A DNA stretch of 22,206 nt from Tritrichomonas musculus (GCA_039105265.1 JAPFFF010000465.1:1-22206), one strand, 5' to 3'. Shown: positions 1 through 12,211, numbered from the stretch's first letter. Made by a program: numbers and translations. The notes: generated by a model not told the origin, from the sequence alone.

Positions 1-496
1 GAATCTGATGGTTCAAATTGCAGTTGTAGTTTAATCTAATGGTTCAAATTGCAGTTGTAGCTGAATCTGATGGTTCAAATTGCAGTTGTAGTTTAATCTG
101 ATGGTTCAATTGCAGTTGTAGTTTAATCTAATGGTTCAAATTGCAGTTGCAGCTGAATCTAATGGTTCAATTCCAGTTGTAGTTTAATCTGATGGTTCAA
201 ATTGCAGTTGCAGCTGAATCTAATGGTTCAATTGCAGTTGTAGTTTAATCTGATGGTTCAATTGCAGTTGCAGCTGAATCTGATGGTTCAATTGCAGTTG
301 TAGTTTAATCTGATGGTTCAATTGCAGTTGTAGCTGAATCTGATGGTTCAATTGAAGTTGCAGCTGAATCTAATGGTTCAATTGCAGTTGTAGTTTAATC
401 TGATGGTTCAAATTGCAGTTGTAGCTGAATCTGATGGTTCAAATTGCAGTTGTAGTTTAATCTGATAATTCAATTGCAGTTGTAGTTTAATCTGAT
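1..496 (+). repeat. Higher-order block, first copy of a 942-bp-spaced pair
   Basis: Positions 1-496 reappear at 943-1438 with a constant offset of 942 bp. The match includes the marker monomers TTCAATTCC (171-174, then 1113-1116) and GATAATT (464, then 1406). It ends where GATGATT at about 497 faces GATGGTT at about 1439. The same block, at least from the TTCC marker to the GATAATT marker (293 bp apart), recurs through the window. It is the basic module from which the larger units are built. Confidence 0.8.
164..174 (+). other. GGTTCAATTCC variant monomer (perfect match to Pol III B-box consensus); first of 17
   Basis: The 11-mer GGTTCAATTCC arises from the standard GGTTCAATTGC by one G-to-C change. 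It fits the tRNA T-arm/B-box consensus GGTTCRANNCC at every position. I find it 17 times, with 11-mer starts at 164, 1106, 2954, 5240, 5846, 7029, 8366, 9917, 11284, 12257, 13201, 13807, 14990, 16327, 17878, 19245 and 20218. No A box or tRNA fold lies upstream, so these are not tRNA genes. Their main use here is as higher-order repeat markers. TFIIIC binding is possible but is inference only. Confidence 0.55.
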
Positions 497-500
497 GATT

Positions 501-512
501 CAACTGCAGTTG
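501..512. other. 12-bp perfect palindrome CAACTGCAGTTG; representative of many
   Basis: Monomers of the CAACTG subtype create a perfect 12-bp palindrome (PstI core CTGCAG) formed by two head-to-head CAACTG half-sites. Further copies include 866-877 and many others through the array. Every monomer retains at least one CAGTTG (CAACTG on the other strand), which fits both the E-box CANNTG and the Myb core YAACNG. The motif match is seen directly; any protein binding is inference. Confidence 0.5.
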
Positions 513-942
513 TAGTTTAATCTGATGGTTCAAATTGCAGTTGTAGTTTAATCTGATGATTCAAATTGCAGTTGTAGTTTAATCTGATGGTTCAAATTGC
601 AGTTGCAGCTGAATCTGATGGTTCAATTGCAGTTGTAGTTTAATCTGATAGTTCAATTGCAGTTGTAGTTTAATCTGATGGTTCAATTGCAGTTGTAGTT
701 TAATCTAATGGTTCAATTTCAGTTGTAGCTTAATCTAATGGTTCAAATTGCAGTTGCAGCTGAATCTAATGGTTCAATTGAAGTTGTAGTTTAATCTGAT
801 GGTTCAATTGCAGTTGCAGCTGAATCTGATGGTTCAAATTGCAGTTGTAGCTGAATCTAATGGTTCAACTGCAGTTGTAGTTTAATCTGATGATTCAACT
901 GTAGTTGTAGTTTAATCTGATGGTTCAATTGCAGTTGTAGTT

Positions 943-1438
943 TAATCTAATGGTTCAAATTGCAGTTGTAGTTTAATCTAATGGTTCAAATTGCAGTTGT
1001 AGCTGAATCTGATGGTTCAAATTGCAGTTGTAGTTTAATCTGATGGTTCAATTGCAGTTGTAGTTTAATCTAATGGTTCAAATTGCAGTTGCAGCTGAAT
1101 CTAATGGTTCAATTCCAGTTGTAGTTTAATCTGATGGTTCAAATTGCAGTTGCAGCTGAATCTAATGGTTCAATTGCAGTTGTAGTTTAATCTGATGGTT
1201 CAATTGCAGTTGCAGCTGAATCTGATGGTTCAATTGCAGTTGTAGTTTAATCTGATGGTTCAATTGCAGTTGTAGCTGAATCTGATGGTTCAATTGAAGT
1301 TGCAGCTGAATCTAATGGTTCAATTGCAGTTGTAGTTTAATCTGATGGTTCAAATTGCAGTTGTAGCTGAATCTGATGGTTCAAATTGCAGTTGTAGTTT
1401 AATCTGATAATTCAATTGCAGTTGTAGTTTAATCTGAT
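943..1438 (+). repeat. Higher-order block, second copy of the 942-bp-spaced pair
   Basis: Second copy of the block at 1-496, matched by position of the rare-variant markers. The same module is found with 293 bp between its TTCC and GATAATT markers at 2961/3254, 5247/5540, 7036/7329 and 20225/20518. One variant copy at 5853/6145 carries GATGATT followed by CAACTG in place of GATAATT. Confidence 0.8.
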
Positions 1439-4211
1439 GGTTCAATTGCAGTTGTAGTTTAATCTGATGGTTCAATTGCAGTTGTAGCTGAATCTGATGG
1501 TTCAATTGCAGTTGTAGTTTAATCTGATGGTTCAATTGAAGTTGCAGCTGAATCTAATGGTTCAATTGCAGTTGTAGTTTAATCTGATGGTTCAAATTGC
1601 AGTTGTAGCTGAATCTGATGGTTCAAATTGCAGTTGTAGCTGAATCTGATGGTTCAAATTGCAGTTGTAGCTGAATCTGATGGTTCAATTGCAGTTGCAG
1701 CTGAATCTAATGGTTCAATTGAAGTTGCAGCTGAATCTAATGGTTCAATTGCAGTTGTAGTTTAATCTGATGGTTCAAATTGCAGTTGTAGCTGAATCTG
1801 ATGGTTCAAATTGCAGTTGTAGCTGAATCTGATGGTTCAACTGCAGTTGTAGTTTAATCTAATGGTTCAATTGCAGTTGCAGCTGAATCTGATGGTTCAA
1901 TTGCAGTTGTAGTTTAATCTGATGGTTCAATTGCAGTTGTAGTTTAATCTGATGGTTCAATTGCAGTTGTAGCTGAATCTGATGGTTCAATTGCAGTTGT
2001 AGTTTAATCTGATGGTTCAATTGAAGTTGCAGCTGAATCTGATGGTTCAATTGAAGTTGCAGCTGAATCTAATGGTTCAATTGCAGTTGTAGTTTAATCT
2101 GATGGTTCAAATTGCAGTTGTAGCTGAATCTGATGGTTCAAATTGCAGTTGTAGCTGAATCTGATGGTTCAACTGCAGTTGTAGTTTAATCTAATGGTTC
2201 AATTGCAGTTGCAGCTGAATCTGATGGTTCAATTGCAGTTGTAGCTGAATCTGATGGTTCAAATTGCAGTTGTAGTTTAATCTGATGGTTCAATTGCAGT
2301 TGTAGCTGAATCTGATGGTTCAATTGCAGTTGTAGTTTAATCTGATGGTTCAATTGAAGTTGCAGCTGAATCTAATGGTTCAATTGCAGTTGTAGTTTAA
2401 TCTGATGGTTCAAATTGCAGTTGTAGTTTAATCTAATGGTTCAATTGCAGTTGCAGCTGAATCTGATGGTTCAATTGCAGTTGTAGTTTAATCTGATGGT
2501 TCAATTGCAGTTGTAGTTTAATCTGATGGTTCAATTGCAGTTGTAGTTTAATCTGATGGTTCAAATTGCAGTTGTAGCTGAATCTGATGGTTCAAATTGC
2601 AGTTGTAGCTGAATCTAATGGTTCAACTGCAGTTGTAGCTGAATCTGATGGTTCAACTGCAGTTGTAGTTTAATCTAATGGTTCAAATTGCAGTTGCAGC
2701 TGAATCTGATGGTTCAATTGCAGTTGTAGTTTAATCTGATGGTTCAATTGCAGTTGTAGTTTAATCTGATGGTTCAATTGCAGTTGTAGTTTAATCTGAT
2801 GGTTCAAATTGCAGTTGTAGTTTAATCTGATGGTTCAAATTGCAGTTGTAGCTGAATCTGATGGTTCAACTGCAGTTGTAGTTTAATCTGATGGTTCAAT
2901 TGCAGTTGTAGTTTAATCTAATGGTTCAAATTGCAGTTACAGCTGAATCTAATGGTTCAATTCCAGTTGTAGTTTAATCTGATGGTTCAAATTGCAGTTG
3001 CAGCTGAATCTAATGGTTCAATTGCAGTTGTAGTTTAATCTGATGGTTCAATTGCAGTTGCAGCTGAATCTGATGGTTCAATTGCAGTTGTAGTTTAATC
3101 TGATGGTTCAATTGCAGTTGTAGCTGAATCTGATGGTTCAATTGAAGTTGCAGCTGAATCTAATGGTTCAATTGCAGTTGTAGTTTAATCTGATGGTTCA
3201 AATTGCAGTTGTAGCTGAATCTGATGGTTCAAATTGCAGTTGTAGTTTAATCTGATAATTCAATTGCAGTTGTAGTTTAATCTGATGGTTCAATTGCAGT
3301 TGTAGTTTAATCTAATGGTTCAAATTGCAGTTGTAGCTGAATCTAATGGTTCAATTGCAGTTGTAGTTTAATCTGATGGTTCAAATTGCAGTTGCAGCTG
3401 AATCTAATGGTTCAATTGCAGTTGTAGTTTAATCTGATGGTTCAATTGCAGTTGCAGCTGAATCTGATGGTTCAATTGCAGTTGTAGTTTAATCTGATGG
3501 TTCAATTGCAGTTGTAGTTTAATCTGATGGTTCAATTGAAGTTGCAGCTGAATCTGATGGTTCAATTGCAGTTGTAGTTTAATCTGATGGTTCAAATTGC
3601 AGTTGTAGCTGAATCTGATGGTTCAAATTGCAGTTGTAGTTTAATCTGATAATTCAATTGCAGTTGTAGTTTAATCTGATGGTTCAATTGCAGTTGTAGT
3701 TTAATCTGATGGTTCAAATTGCAGTTGTAGCTGAATCTGATGGTTCAAATTGCAGTTGTAGTTTAATCTGATGGTTCAATTGCAGTTGTAGCTGAATCTG
3801 ATGGTTCAATTGCAGTTGTAGTTTAATCTGATGGTTCAATTGAAGTTGCAGCTGAATCTAATGGTTCAATTGCAGTTGTAGTTTAATCTGATGGTTCAAA
3901 TTGCAGTTGTAGCTGAATCTGATGGTTCAAATTGCAGTTGTAGCTGAATCTGATGGTTCAAATTGCAGTTGTAGCTGAATCTGATGGTTCAACTGCAGTT
4001 GTAGTTTAATCTGATGGTTCAATTGCAGTTGTAGTTTAATCTGATGGTTCAAATTGCAGTTGTAGCTGAATCTGATAATTCAATTGCAGTTGTAGTTTAA
4101 TCTGATGGTTCAATTGCAGTTGTAGCTGAATCTGATGGTTCAATTGCAGTTGTAGTTTAATCTGATGGTTCAATTGCAGTTGTAGTTTAATCTGATAATT
4201 CAATTGCAGTT

Positions 4212-4350
4212 CTCGTGGAATCTGTTTCGGCTCAAAATTTGATTTGAAGATTGGATTCGGCTTAGAATTTGGTATTAAGAACTTTTTGAATAGCTACGAA
4301 ATAAACCTTTCAAAAAAAAAGTGGGGGATTCCCTAGATAGATTCTCTCAA
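4212..4350. other. Non-array interruption of about 140 bp
   Basis: This is the only stretch that is not made of clear monomers. The array stops after CAGTT at 4207-4211 and resumes with CCTAATGGTTCAACTGCAG at 4351. Inside are two imperfect 30-bp repeats (4221-4280), an AT-rich part, nine consecutive A (4312-4320), a G run (4323-4327) and four CpGs (at 4214, 4228, 4258 and 4297). The flanks are in higher-order phase with 461-540, where the array runs through uninterrupted; relative to that, the net gain is 130 bp. TTCTC occurs at both edges (4210-4214 and 4342-4346), which could be a short target-site duplication or chance. I recognise no transposon, tRNA or gene. It may be a small insertion, or a remnant of old array or flanking sequence that escaped homogenisation. 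Confidence 0.8.
4221..4280 (+). repeat. Two diverged 30-bp tandem repeats inside the interruption
   Basis: 4221-4250 and 4251-4280 align without gaps at 22 of 30 positions. They share a TTCGGCT core and an AATTTG stretch, and both end in AAGA. The period equals that of the surrounding array. With gaps, the first copy also resembles a monomer: it has TCTG, then GG.TCAAA, then TT. I read them as possibly decayed or ancestral monomers. The alternative is an unrelated duplication, since AT-rich sequence aligns easily. Confidence 0.5.
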
Positions 4351-6442
4351 CCTAATGGTTCAACTGCAGTTGTAGTTTAATCTGATGGTTCAAATTGCAG
4401 TTGCAGCTGAATCTGATGGTTCAAATTGCAGTTGTAGCTGAATCTGATGGTTCAAATTGCAGTTGCAGCTGAATCTGATGGTTCAATTGCAGTTGTAGTT
4501 TAATCTGATAGTTCAATTGCAGTTGTAGTTTAATCTGATGGTTCAATTGCAGTTGTAGTTTAATCTAATGGTTCAATTTCAGTTGTAGCTTAATCTAATG
4601 GTTCAAATTGCAGTTGCAGCTGAATCTAATGGTTCAATTGAAGTTGTAGTTTAATCTGATGGTTCAATTGCAGTTGCAGCTGAATCTGATGGTTCAAATT
4701 GCAGTTGTAGCTGAATCTAATGGTTCAACTGCAGTTGTAGTTTAATCTGATGATTCAACTGCAGTTGTAGTTTAATCTGATGGTTCAAATTGCAGTTGTA
4801 GTTTAATCTGATGGTTCAATTGCAGTTGCAGCTGAATCTGATGGTTCAAATTGCAGTTATAGCTGAATCTAATGGTTCAACTGCAGTTGTAGTTTAATCT
4901 GATGATTCAACTGCAGTTGTAGTTTAATCTGATGATTCAAATTGCAGTTGTAGTTTAATCTGATGATTCAAATTGCAGTTGTAGTTTAATCTGATGGTTC
5001 AATTTGCAGTTGTAGTTTAATCTGATGGTTCAAATTGCAGTTGTAGTTTAATCTGATGGTTCAATTGCAGTTGCAGCTGAATCTGATGGTTCAAATTGCA
5101 GTTTTAGCTGAATCTAATGGTTCAACTGCAGTTGTAGTTTAATCTGATGATTCAACTGCAGTTGTAGTTTAATCTGATGGTTCAATTGCAGTTGTAGTTT
5201 AATCTAATGGTTCAAATTGCAGTTGCAGCTGAATCTAATGGTTCAATTCCAGTTGTAGTTTAATCTGATGGTTCAAATTGCAGTTGCAGCTGAATCTAAT
5301 GGTTCAATTGCAGTTGTAGTTTAATCTGATGGTTCAATTGCAGTTGCAGCTGAATCTGATGGTTCAATTGCAGTTGTAGTTTAATCTGATGGTTCAATTG
5401 CAGTTGTAGCTGAATCTGATGGTTCAATTGAAGTTGCAGCTGAATCTAATGGTTCAATTGCAGTTGTAGTTTAATCTGATGGTTCAAATTGCAGTTGTAG
5501 CTGAATCTGATGGTTCAAATTGCAGTTGTAGTTTAATCTGATAATTCAATTGCAGTTGTAGTTTAATCTGATGGTTCAATTGCAGTTGTAGTTTAATCTG
5601 ATGGTTCAATTGCAGTTGTAGCTGAATCTGATGGTTCAATTGCAGTTGTAGTTTAATCTGATGGTTCAATTGAAGTTGCAGCTGAATCTAATGGTTCAAT
5701 TGCAGTTGTAGTTTAATCTGATGGTTCAAATTGCAGTTGTAGCTGAATCTGATGGTTCAAATTGCAGTTGTAGTTTAATCTGATGGTTCAATTGCAGTTG
5801 TAGTTTAATCTAATGGTTCAAATTGCAGTTGCAGCTGAATCTAATGGTTCAATTCCAGTTGTAGTTTAATCTGATGGTTCAAATTGCAGTTGCAGCTGAA
5901 TCTAATGGTTCAATTGCAGTTGTAGTTTAATCTGATGGTTCAATTGCAGTTGCAGCTGAATCTGATGGTTCAATTGCAGTTGTAGTTTAATCTGATGGTT
6001 CAATTGCAGTTGTAGCTGAATCTGATGGTTCAATTGAAGTTGCAGCTGAATCTAATGGTTCAATTGCAGTTGTAGTTTAATCTGATGGTTCAAATTGCAG
6101 TTGTAGCTGAATCTGATGGTTCAATTGCAGTTGTAGTTTAATCTGATGATTCAACTGCAGTTGTAGTTTAATCTGATGGTTCAATTGCAGTTGTAGTTTA
6201 ATCTGATGGTTCAATTGCAGTTGTAGCTGAATCTGATGGTTCAATTGCAGTTGTAGTTTAATCTGATGGTTCAATTGAAGTTGCAGCTGAATCTAATGGT
6301 TCAATTGCAGTTGTAGTTTAATCTGATGGTTCAAATTGCAGTTGTAGCTGAATCTGATGGTTCAAATTGCAGTTGTAGCTGAATCTGATGGTTCAAATTG
6401 CAGTTGTAGCTGAATCTGATGGTTCAATTGCAGTTGTAGTTT

Positions 6443-9293
6443 AATCTGATGGTTCAAATTGCAGTTGTAGCTGAATCTGATGGTTCAAATTGCAGTTGTA
6501 GCTGAATCTGATGGTTCAACTGCAGTTGTAGTTTAATCTAATGGTTCAATTGCAGTTGCAGCTGAATCTGATGGTTCAATTGCAGTTGTAGTTTAATCTG
6601 ATGGTTCAATTGCAGTTGTAGTTTAATCTGATGGTTCAAATTGCAGTTGTAGCTGAATCTGATGGTTCAAATTGCAGTTGTAGCTGAATCTAATGGTTCA
6701 ACTGCAGTTGTAGCTGAATCTGATGGTTCAACTGCAGTTGTAGTTTAATCTAATGGTTCAAATTGCAGTTGCAGCTGAATCTGATGGTTCAATTGCAGTT
6801 GTAGTTTAATCTGATGGTTCAATTGCAGTTGTAGTTTAATCTGATGGTTCAATTGCAGTTGTAGTTTAATCTGATGGTTCAAATTGCAGTTGTAGTTTAA
6901 TCTGATGGTTCAAATTGCAGTTGTAGCTGAATCTGATGGTTCAACTGCAGTTGTAGTTTAATCTGATGGTTCAATTGCAGTTGTAGTTTAATCTAATGGT
7001 TCAAATTGCAGTTACAGCTGAATCTAATGGTTCAATTCCAGTTGTAGTTTAATCTGATGGTTCAAATTGCAGTTGCAGCTGAATCTAATGGTTCAATTGC
7101 AGTTGTAGTTTAATCTGATGGTTCAATTGCAGTTGCAGCTGAATCTGATGGTTCAATTGCAGTTGTAGTTTAATCTGATGGTTCAATTGCAGTTGTAGCT
7201 GAATCTGATGGTTCAATTGAAGTTGCAGCTGAATCTAATGGTTCAATTGCAGTTGTAGTTTAATCTGATGGTTCAAATTGCAGTTGTAGCTGAATCTGAT
7301 GGTTCAAATTGCAGTTGTAGTTTAATCTGATAATTCAATTGCAGTTGTAGTTTAATCTGATGGTTCAATTGCAGTTGTAGCTGAATCTGATGGTTCAAAT
7401 TGCAGTTGTAGTTTAATCTGATAATTCAATTGCAGTTGTAGTTTAATCTGATGGTTCAATTGCAGTTGTAGTTTAATCTGATGGTTCAATTGCAGTTGTA
7501 GCTGAATCTGATGGTTCAAATTGCAGTTGTAGTTTAATCTGATGGTTCAATTGCAGTTGTAGCTGAATCTGATGGTTCAATTGCAGTTGTAGTTTAATCT
7601 GATGGTTCAATTGAAGTTGCAGCTGAATCTAATGGTTCAATTGCAGTTGTAGTTTAATCTGATGGTTCAAATTGCAGTTGTAGCTGAATCTGATGGTTCA
7701 AATTGCAGTTGTAGCTGAATCTGATGGTTCAAATTGCAGTTGTAGCTGAATCTGATGGTTCAACTGCAGTTGTAGTTTAATCTGATGGTTCAATTGCAGT
7801 TGTAGTTTAATCTGATGGTTCAAATTGCAGTTGTAGCTGAATCTGATAATTCAATTGCAGTTGTAGTTTAATCTGATGGTTCAATTGCAGTTGTAGTTTA
7901 ATCTGATGGTTCAAATTGCAGTTGTAGCTGAATCTGATGGTTCAATTGCAGTTGTAGTTTAATCTGATGGTTCAATTGCAGTTGTAGTTTAATCTGATGA
8001 TTCAAATTGCAGTTGTAGTTTAATCTGATGGTTCAAATTGCAGTTGCAGCTGAATCTGATGGTTCAATTGCAGTTGTAGTTTAATCTGATAGTTCAATTG
8101 CAGTTGTAGTTTAATCTGATGATTCAACTGCAGTTGTAGTTTAATCTGATGGTTCAATTGCAGTTGTAGTTTAATCTAATGGTTCAAATTGCAGTTGTAG
8201 CTGAATCTGATGGTTCAAATTGCAGTTGTAGTTTAATCTAATGGTTCAAATTGCAGTTGTAGCTGAATCTGATGGTTCAAATTGCAGTTGTAGTTTAATC
8301 TGATGGTTCAATTGCAGTTGTAGTTTAATCTAATGGTTCAAATTGCAGTTGCAGCTGAATCTAATGGTTCAATTCCAGTTGTAGTTTAATCTGATGGTTC
8401 AAATTGCAGTTGCAGCTGAATCTAATGGTTCAATTGCAGTTGTAGTTTAATCTGATGGTTCAATTGCAGTTGCAGCTGAATCTGATGGTTCAATTGCAGT
8501 TGTAGTTTAATCTGATGGTTCAATTGCAGTTGTAGCTGAATCTGATGGTTCAATTGAAGTTGCAGCTGAATCTAATGGTTCAATTGCAGTTGTAGTTTAA
8601 TCTGATGGTTCAAATTGCAGTTGTAGCTGAATCTGATGGTTCAAATTGCAGTTGTAGTTTAATCTGATAATTCAATTGCAGTTGTAGTTTAATCTGATGA
8701 TTCAACTGCAGTTGTAGTTTAATCTGATGGTTCAAATTGCAGTTGTAGTTTAATCTGATGATTCAAATTGCAGTTGTAGTTTAATCTGATGGTTCAAATT
8801 GCAGTTGCAGCTGAATCTGATGGTTCAATTGCAGTTGTAGTTTAATCTGATAGTTCAATTGCAGTTGTAGTTTAATCTGATGGTTCAATTGCAGTTGTAG
8901 TTTAATCTAATGGTTCAATTTCAGTTGTAGCTTAATCTAATGGTTCAAATTGCAGTTGCAGCTGAATCTAATGGTTCAATTGAAGTTGTAGTTTAATCTG
9001 ATGGTTCAATTGCAGTTGCAGCTGAATCTGATGGTTCAAATTGCAGTTTTAGCTGAATCTAATGGTTCAACTGCAGTTGTAGTTTAATCTGATGATTCAA
9101 CTGCAGTTGTAGTTTAATCTGATGGTTCAATTGCAGTTGTAGTTTAATCTAATGGTTCAAATTGCAGTTGTAGCTGAATCTGATGGTTCAAATTGCAGTT
9201 GTAGTTTAATCTAATGGTTCAAATTGCAGTTGTAGCTGAATCTGATGGTTCAAATTGCAGTTGTAGTTTAATCTGATGGTTCAATTGCAGTTG
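6443..9293 (+). repeat. Inner duplication of about 2.9 kb, unit 1 copy a
   Basis: Matches 9331-12211 at an offset of 2,888 bp in its left part and 2,918 bp in its right part. The 30-bp step is one extra monomer in copy b near 10770-10800. The pair of GATAGTT markers 761 bp apart (8088 and 8849) recurs at 11006 and 11767. The edges are set by first mismatches: CTGAAT against TTTAAT on the left (6442/9330) and GCAG against GTAG on the right (9294/12212). Confidence 0.82.
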
Positions 9294-9330
9294 CAGCTGA
9301 ATCTAATGGTTCAAATTGCAGTTGTAGCTG

Positions 9331-12211
9331 AATCTGATGGTTCAAATTGCAGTTGTAGCTGAATCTGATGGTTCAAATTGCAGTTGTAGCTGAATCTGAT
9401 GGTTCAACTGCAGTTGTAGTTTAATCTAATGGTTCAATTGCAGTTGCAGCTGAATCTGATGGTTCAATTGCAGTTGTAGTTTAATCTGATGGTTCAATTG
9501 CAGTTGTAGTTTAATCTGATGGTTCAAATTGCAGTTGTAGCTGAATCTGATGGTTCAAATTGCAGTTGTAGCTGAATCTAATGGTTCAACTGCAGTTGTA
9601 GCTGAATCTGATGGTTCAACTGCAGTTGTAGTTTAATCTAATGGTTCAAATTGCAGTTGCAGCTGAATCTGATGGTTCAATTGCAGTTGTAGTTTAATCT
9701 GATGGTTCAATTGCAGTTGTAGTTTAATCTGATGGTTCAATTGCAGTTGTAGTTTAATCTGATGGTTCAAATTGCAGTTGTAGTTTAATCTGATGGTTCA
9801 AATTGCAGTTGTAGCTGAATCTGATGGTTCAACTGCAGTTGTAGTTTAATCTGATGGTTCAATTGCAGTTGTAGTTTAATCTAATGGTTCAAATTGCAGT
9901 TACAGCTGAATCTAATGGTTCAATTCCAGTTGTAGTTTAATCTGATGGTTCAAATTGCAGTTGCAGCTGAATCTAATGGTTCAATTGCAGTTGTAGTTTA
10001 ATCTGATGGTTCAATTGCAGTTGCAGCTGAATCTGATGGTTCAATTGCAGTTGTAGTTTAATCTGATGGTTCAATTGCAGTTGTAGCTGAATCTGATGGT
10101 TCAATTGAAGTTGCAGCTGAATCTAATGGTTCAATTGCAGTTGTAGTTTAATCTGATGGTTCAAATTGCAGTTGTAGCTGAATCTGATGGTTCAAATTGC
10201 AGTTGTAGTTTAATCTGATAATTCAATTGCAGTTGTAGTTTAATCTGATGGTTCAATTGCAGTTGTAGCTGAATCTGATGGTTCAAATTGCAGTTGTAGT
10301 TTAATCTGATAATTCAATTGCAGTTGTAGTTTAATCTGATGGTTCAATTGCAGTTGTAGTTTAATCTGATGGTTCAATTGCAGTTGTAGCTGAATCTGAT
10401 GGTTCAAATTGCAGTTGTAGTTTAATCTGATGGTTCAATTGCAGTTGTAGCTGAATCTGATGGTTCAATTGCAGTTGTAGTTTAATCTGATGGTTCAATT
10501 GAAGTTGCAGCTGAATCTAATGGTTCAATTGCAGTTGTAGTTTAATCTGATGGTTCAAATTGCAGTTGTAGCTGAATCTGATGGTTCAAATTGCAGTTGT
10601 AGCTGAATCTGATGGTTCAAATTGCAGTTGTAGCTGAATCTGATGGTTCAACTGCAGTTGTAGTTTAATCTGATGGTTCAATTGCAGTTGTAGTTTAATC
10701 TGATGGTTCAAATTGCAGTTGTAGCTGAATCTGATAATTCAATTGCAGTTGTAGTTTAATCTGATGGTTCAATTGCAGTTGTAGCTGAATCTGATGGTTC
10801 AATTGCAGTTGTAGTTTAATCTGATGGTTCAAATTGCAGTTGTAGCTGAATCTGATGGTTCAATTGCAGTTGTAGTTTAATCTGATGGTTCAATTGCAGT
10901 TGTAGTTTAATCTGATGATTCAAATTGCAGTTGTAGTTTAATCTGATGGTTCAAATTGCAGTTGCAGCTGAATCTGATGGTTCAATTGCAGTTGTAGTTT
11001 AATCTGATAGTTCAATTGCAGTTGTAGTTTAATCTGATGATTCAACTGCAGTTGTAGTTTAATCTGATGGTTCAATTGCAGTTGTAGTTTAATCTAATGG
11101 TTCAAATTGCAGTTGTAGCTGAATCTGATGGTTCAAATTGCAGTTGTAGTTTAATCTAATGGTTCAAATTGCAGTTGTAGCTGAATCTGATGGTTCAAAT
11201 TGCAGTTGTAGTTTAATCTGATGGTTCAATTGCAGTTGTAGTTTAATCTAATGGTTCAAATTGCAGTTGCAGCTGAATCTAATGGTTCAATTCCAGTTGT
11301 AGTTTAATCTGATGGTTCAAATTGCAGTTGCAGCTGAATCTAATGGTTCAATTGCAGTTGTAGTTTAATCTGATGGTTCAATTGCAGTTGCAGCTGAATC
11401 TGATGGTTCAATTGCAGTTGTAGTTTAATCTGATGGTTCAATTGCAGTTGTAGCTGAATCTGATGGTTCAATTGAAGTTGCAGCTGAATCTAATGGTTCA
11501 ATTGCAGTTGTAGTTTAATCTGATGGTTCAAATTGCAGTTGTAGCTGAATCTGATGGTTCAAATTGCAGTTGTAGTTTAATCTGATAATTCAATTGCAGT
11601 TGTAGTTTAATCTGATGATTCAACTGCAGTTGTAGTTTAATCTGATGGTTCAAATTGCAGTTGTAGTTTAATCTGATGATTCAAATTGCAGTTGTAGTTT
11701 AATCTGATGGTTCAAATTGCAGTTGCAGCTGAATCTGATGGTTCAATTGCAGTTGTAGTTTAATCTGATAGTTCAATTGCAGTTGTAGTTTAATCTGATG
11801 GTTCAATTGCAGTTGTAGTTTAATCTAATGGTTCAATTTCAGTTGTAGCTTAATCTAATGGTTCAAATTGCAGTTGCAGCTGAATCTAATGGTTCAATTG
11901 AAGTTGTAGTTTAATCTGATGGTTCAATTGCAGTTGCAGCTGAATCTGATGGTTCAAATTGCAGTTTTAGCTGAATCTAATGGTTCAACTGCAGTTGTAG
12001 TTTAATCTGATGATTCAACTGCAGTTGTAGTTTAATCTGATGGTTCAATTGCAGTTGTAGTTTAATCTAATGGTTCAAATTGCAGTTGTAGCTGAATCTG
12101 ATGGTTCAAATTGCAGTTGTAGTTTAATCTAATGGTTCAAATTGCAGTTGTAGCTGAATCTGATGGTTCAAATTGCAGTTGTAGTTTAATCTGATGGTTC
12201 AATTGCAGTTG
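9331..12211 (+). repeat. Inner duplication of about 2.9 kb, unit 1 copy b
   Basis: Second tandem copy of 6443-9293, longer by one 30-bp monomer. It carries the same ordered markers: the GTTACAG variant at about 9899, TTCC at 9924 and 11291, GATAGTT at 11006 and 11767, and GCAGTTTTAG at about 11970. Only about 37 bp separate copies a and b. Confidence 0.82.

Larger units (their letters stand above)
1..4211 (+). repeat. Satellite array, left segment (30/31-bp monomers)
   Basis: About 138 direct tandem monomers of 30 or 31 bp, with no spacers and no orientation change. A 30-bp monomer can be read at 1981-2010 and a 31-bp one at 7-37. The length difference is one A (TTCAATTG or TTCAAATTG). Variants recur at the same few positions, so this is one family and not several. 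The given strand is rich in T and G (a typical 30-mer has 13 T, 7 G, 7 A and 3 C). The segment is assembled from modules that also occur further right: 1-496 is repeated at 943-1438, and 2521-3304 matches 6596-7379. Rare variants include AACTGTAGTTG near 898-908, which I saw only here. The left edge is outside the window. I see no gene in the segment. It is a satellite by structure, but I do not recognise a named family. Confidence 0.97.

Noticed and set aside
4226-4272. CENP-B box in the island (TTCG followed by A at the expected spacing, twice)
   Set aside because: The required CGGG half is absent in both copies, and the array monomers contain no CpG at all.
4199-4336. Short open frame on the given strand through the island, about 45 codons ending at TAG 4334-4336
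   Set aside because: The length is compatible with chance, there is no ATG near its beginning, it runs out of array sequence, and no protein family is recognised.
4312-4350. Retroposon (SINE-like) poly-A tail at 4312-4320
   Set aside because: The A run is internal, with about 30 bp of further non-array sequence after it. There is no Pol III head, and the only flanking repeat is 5 bp.
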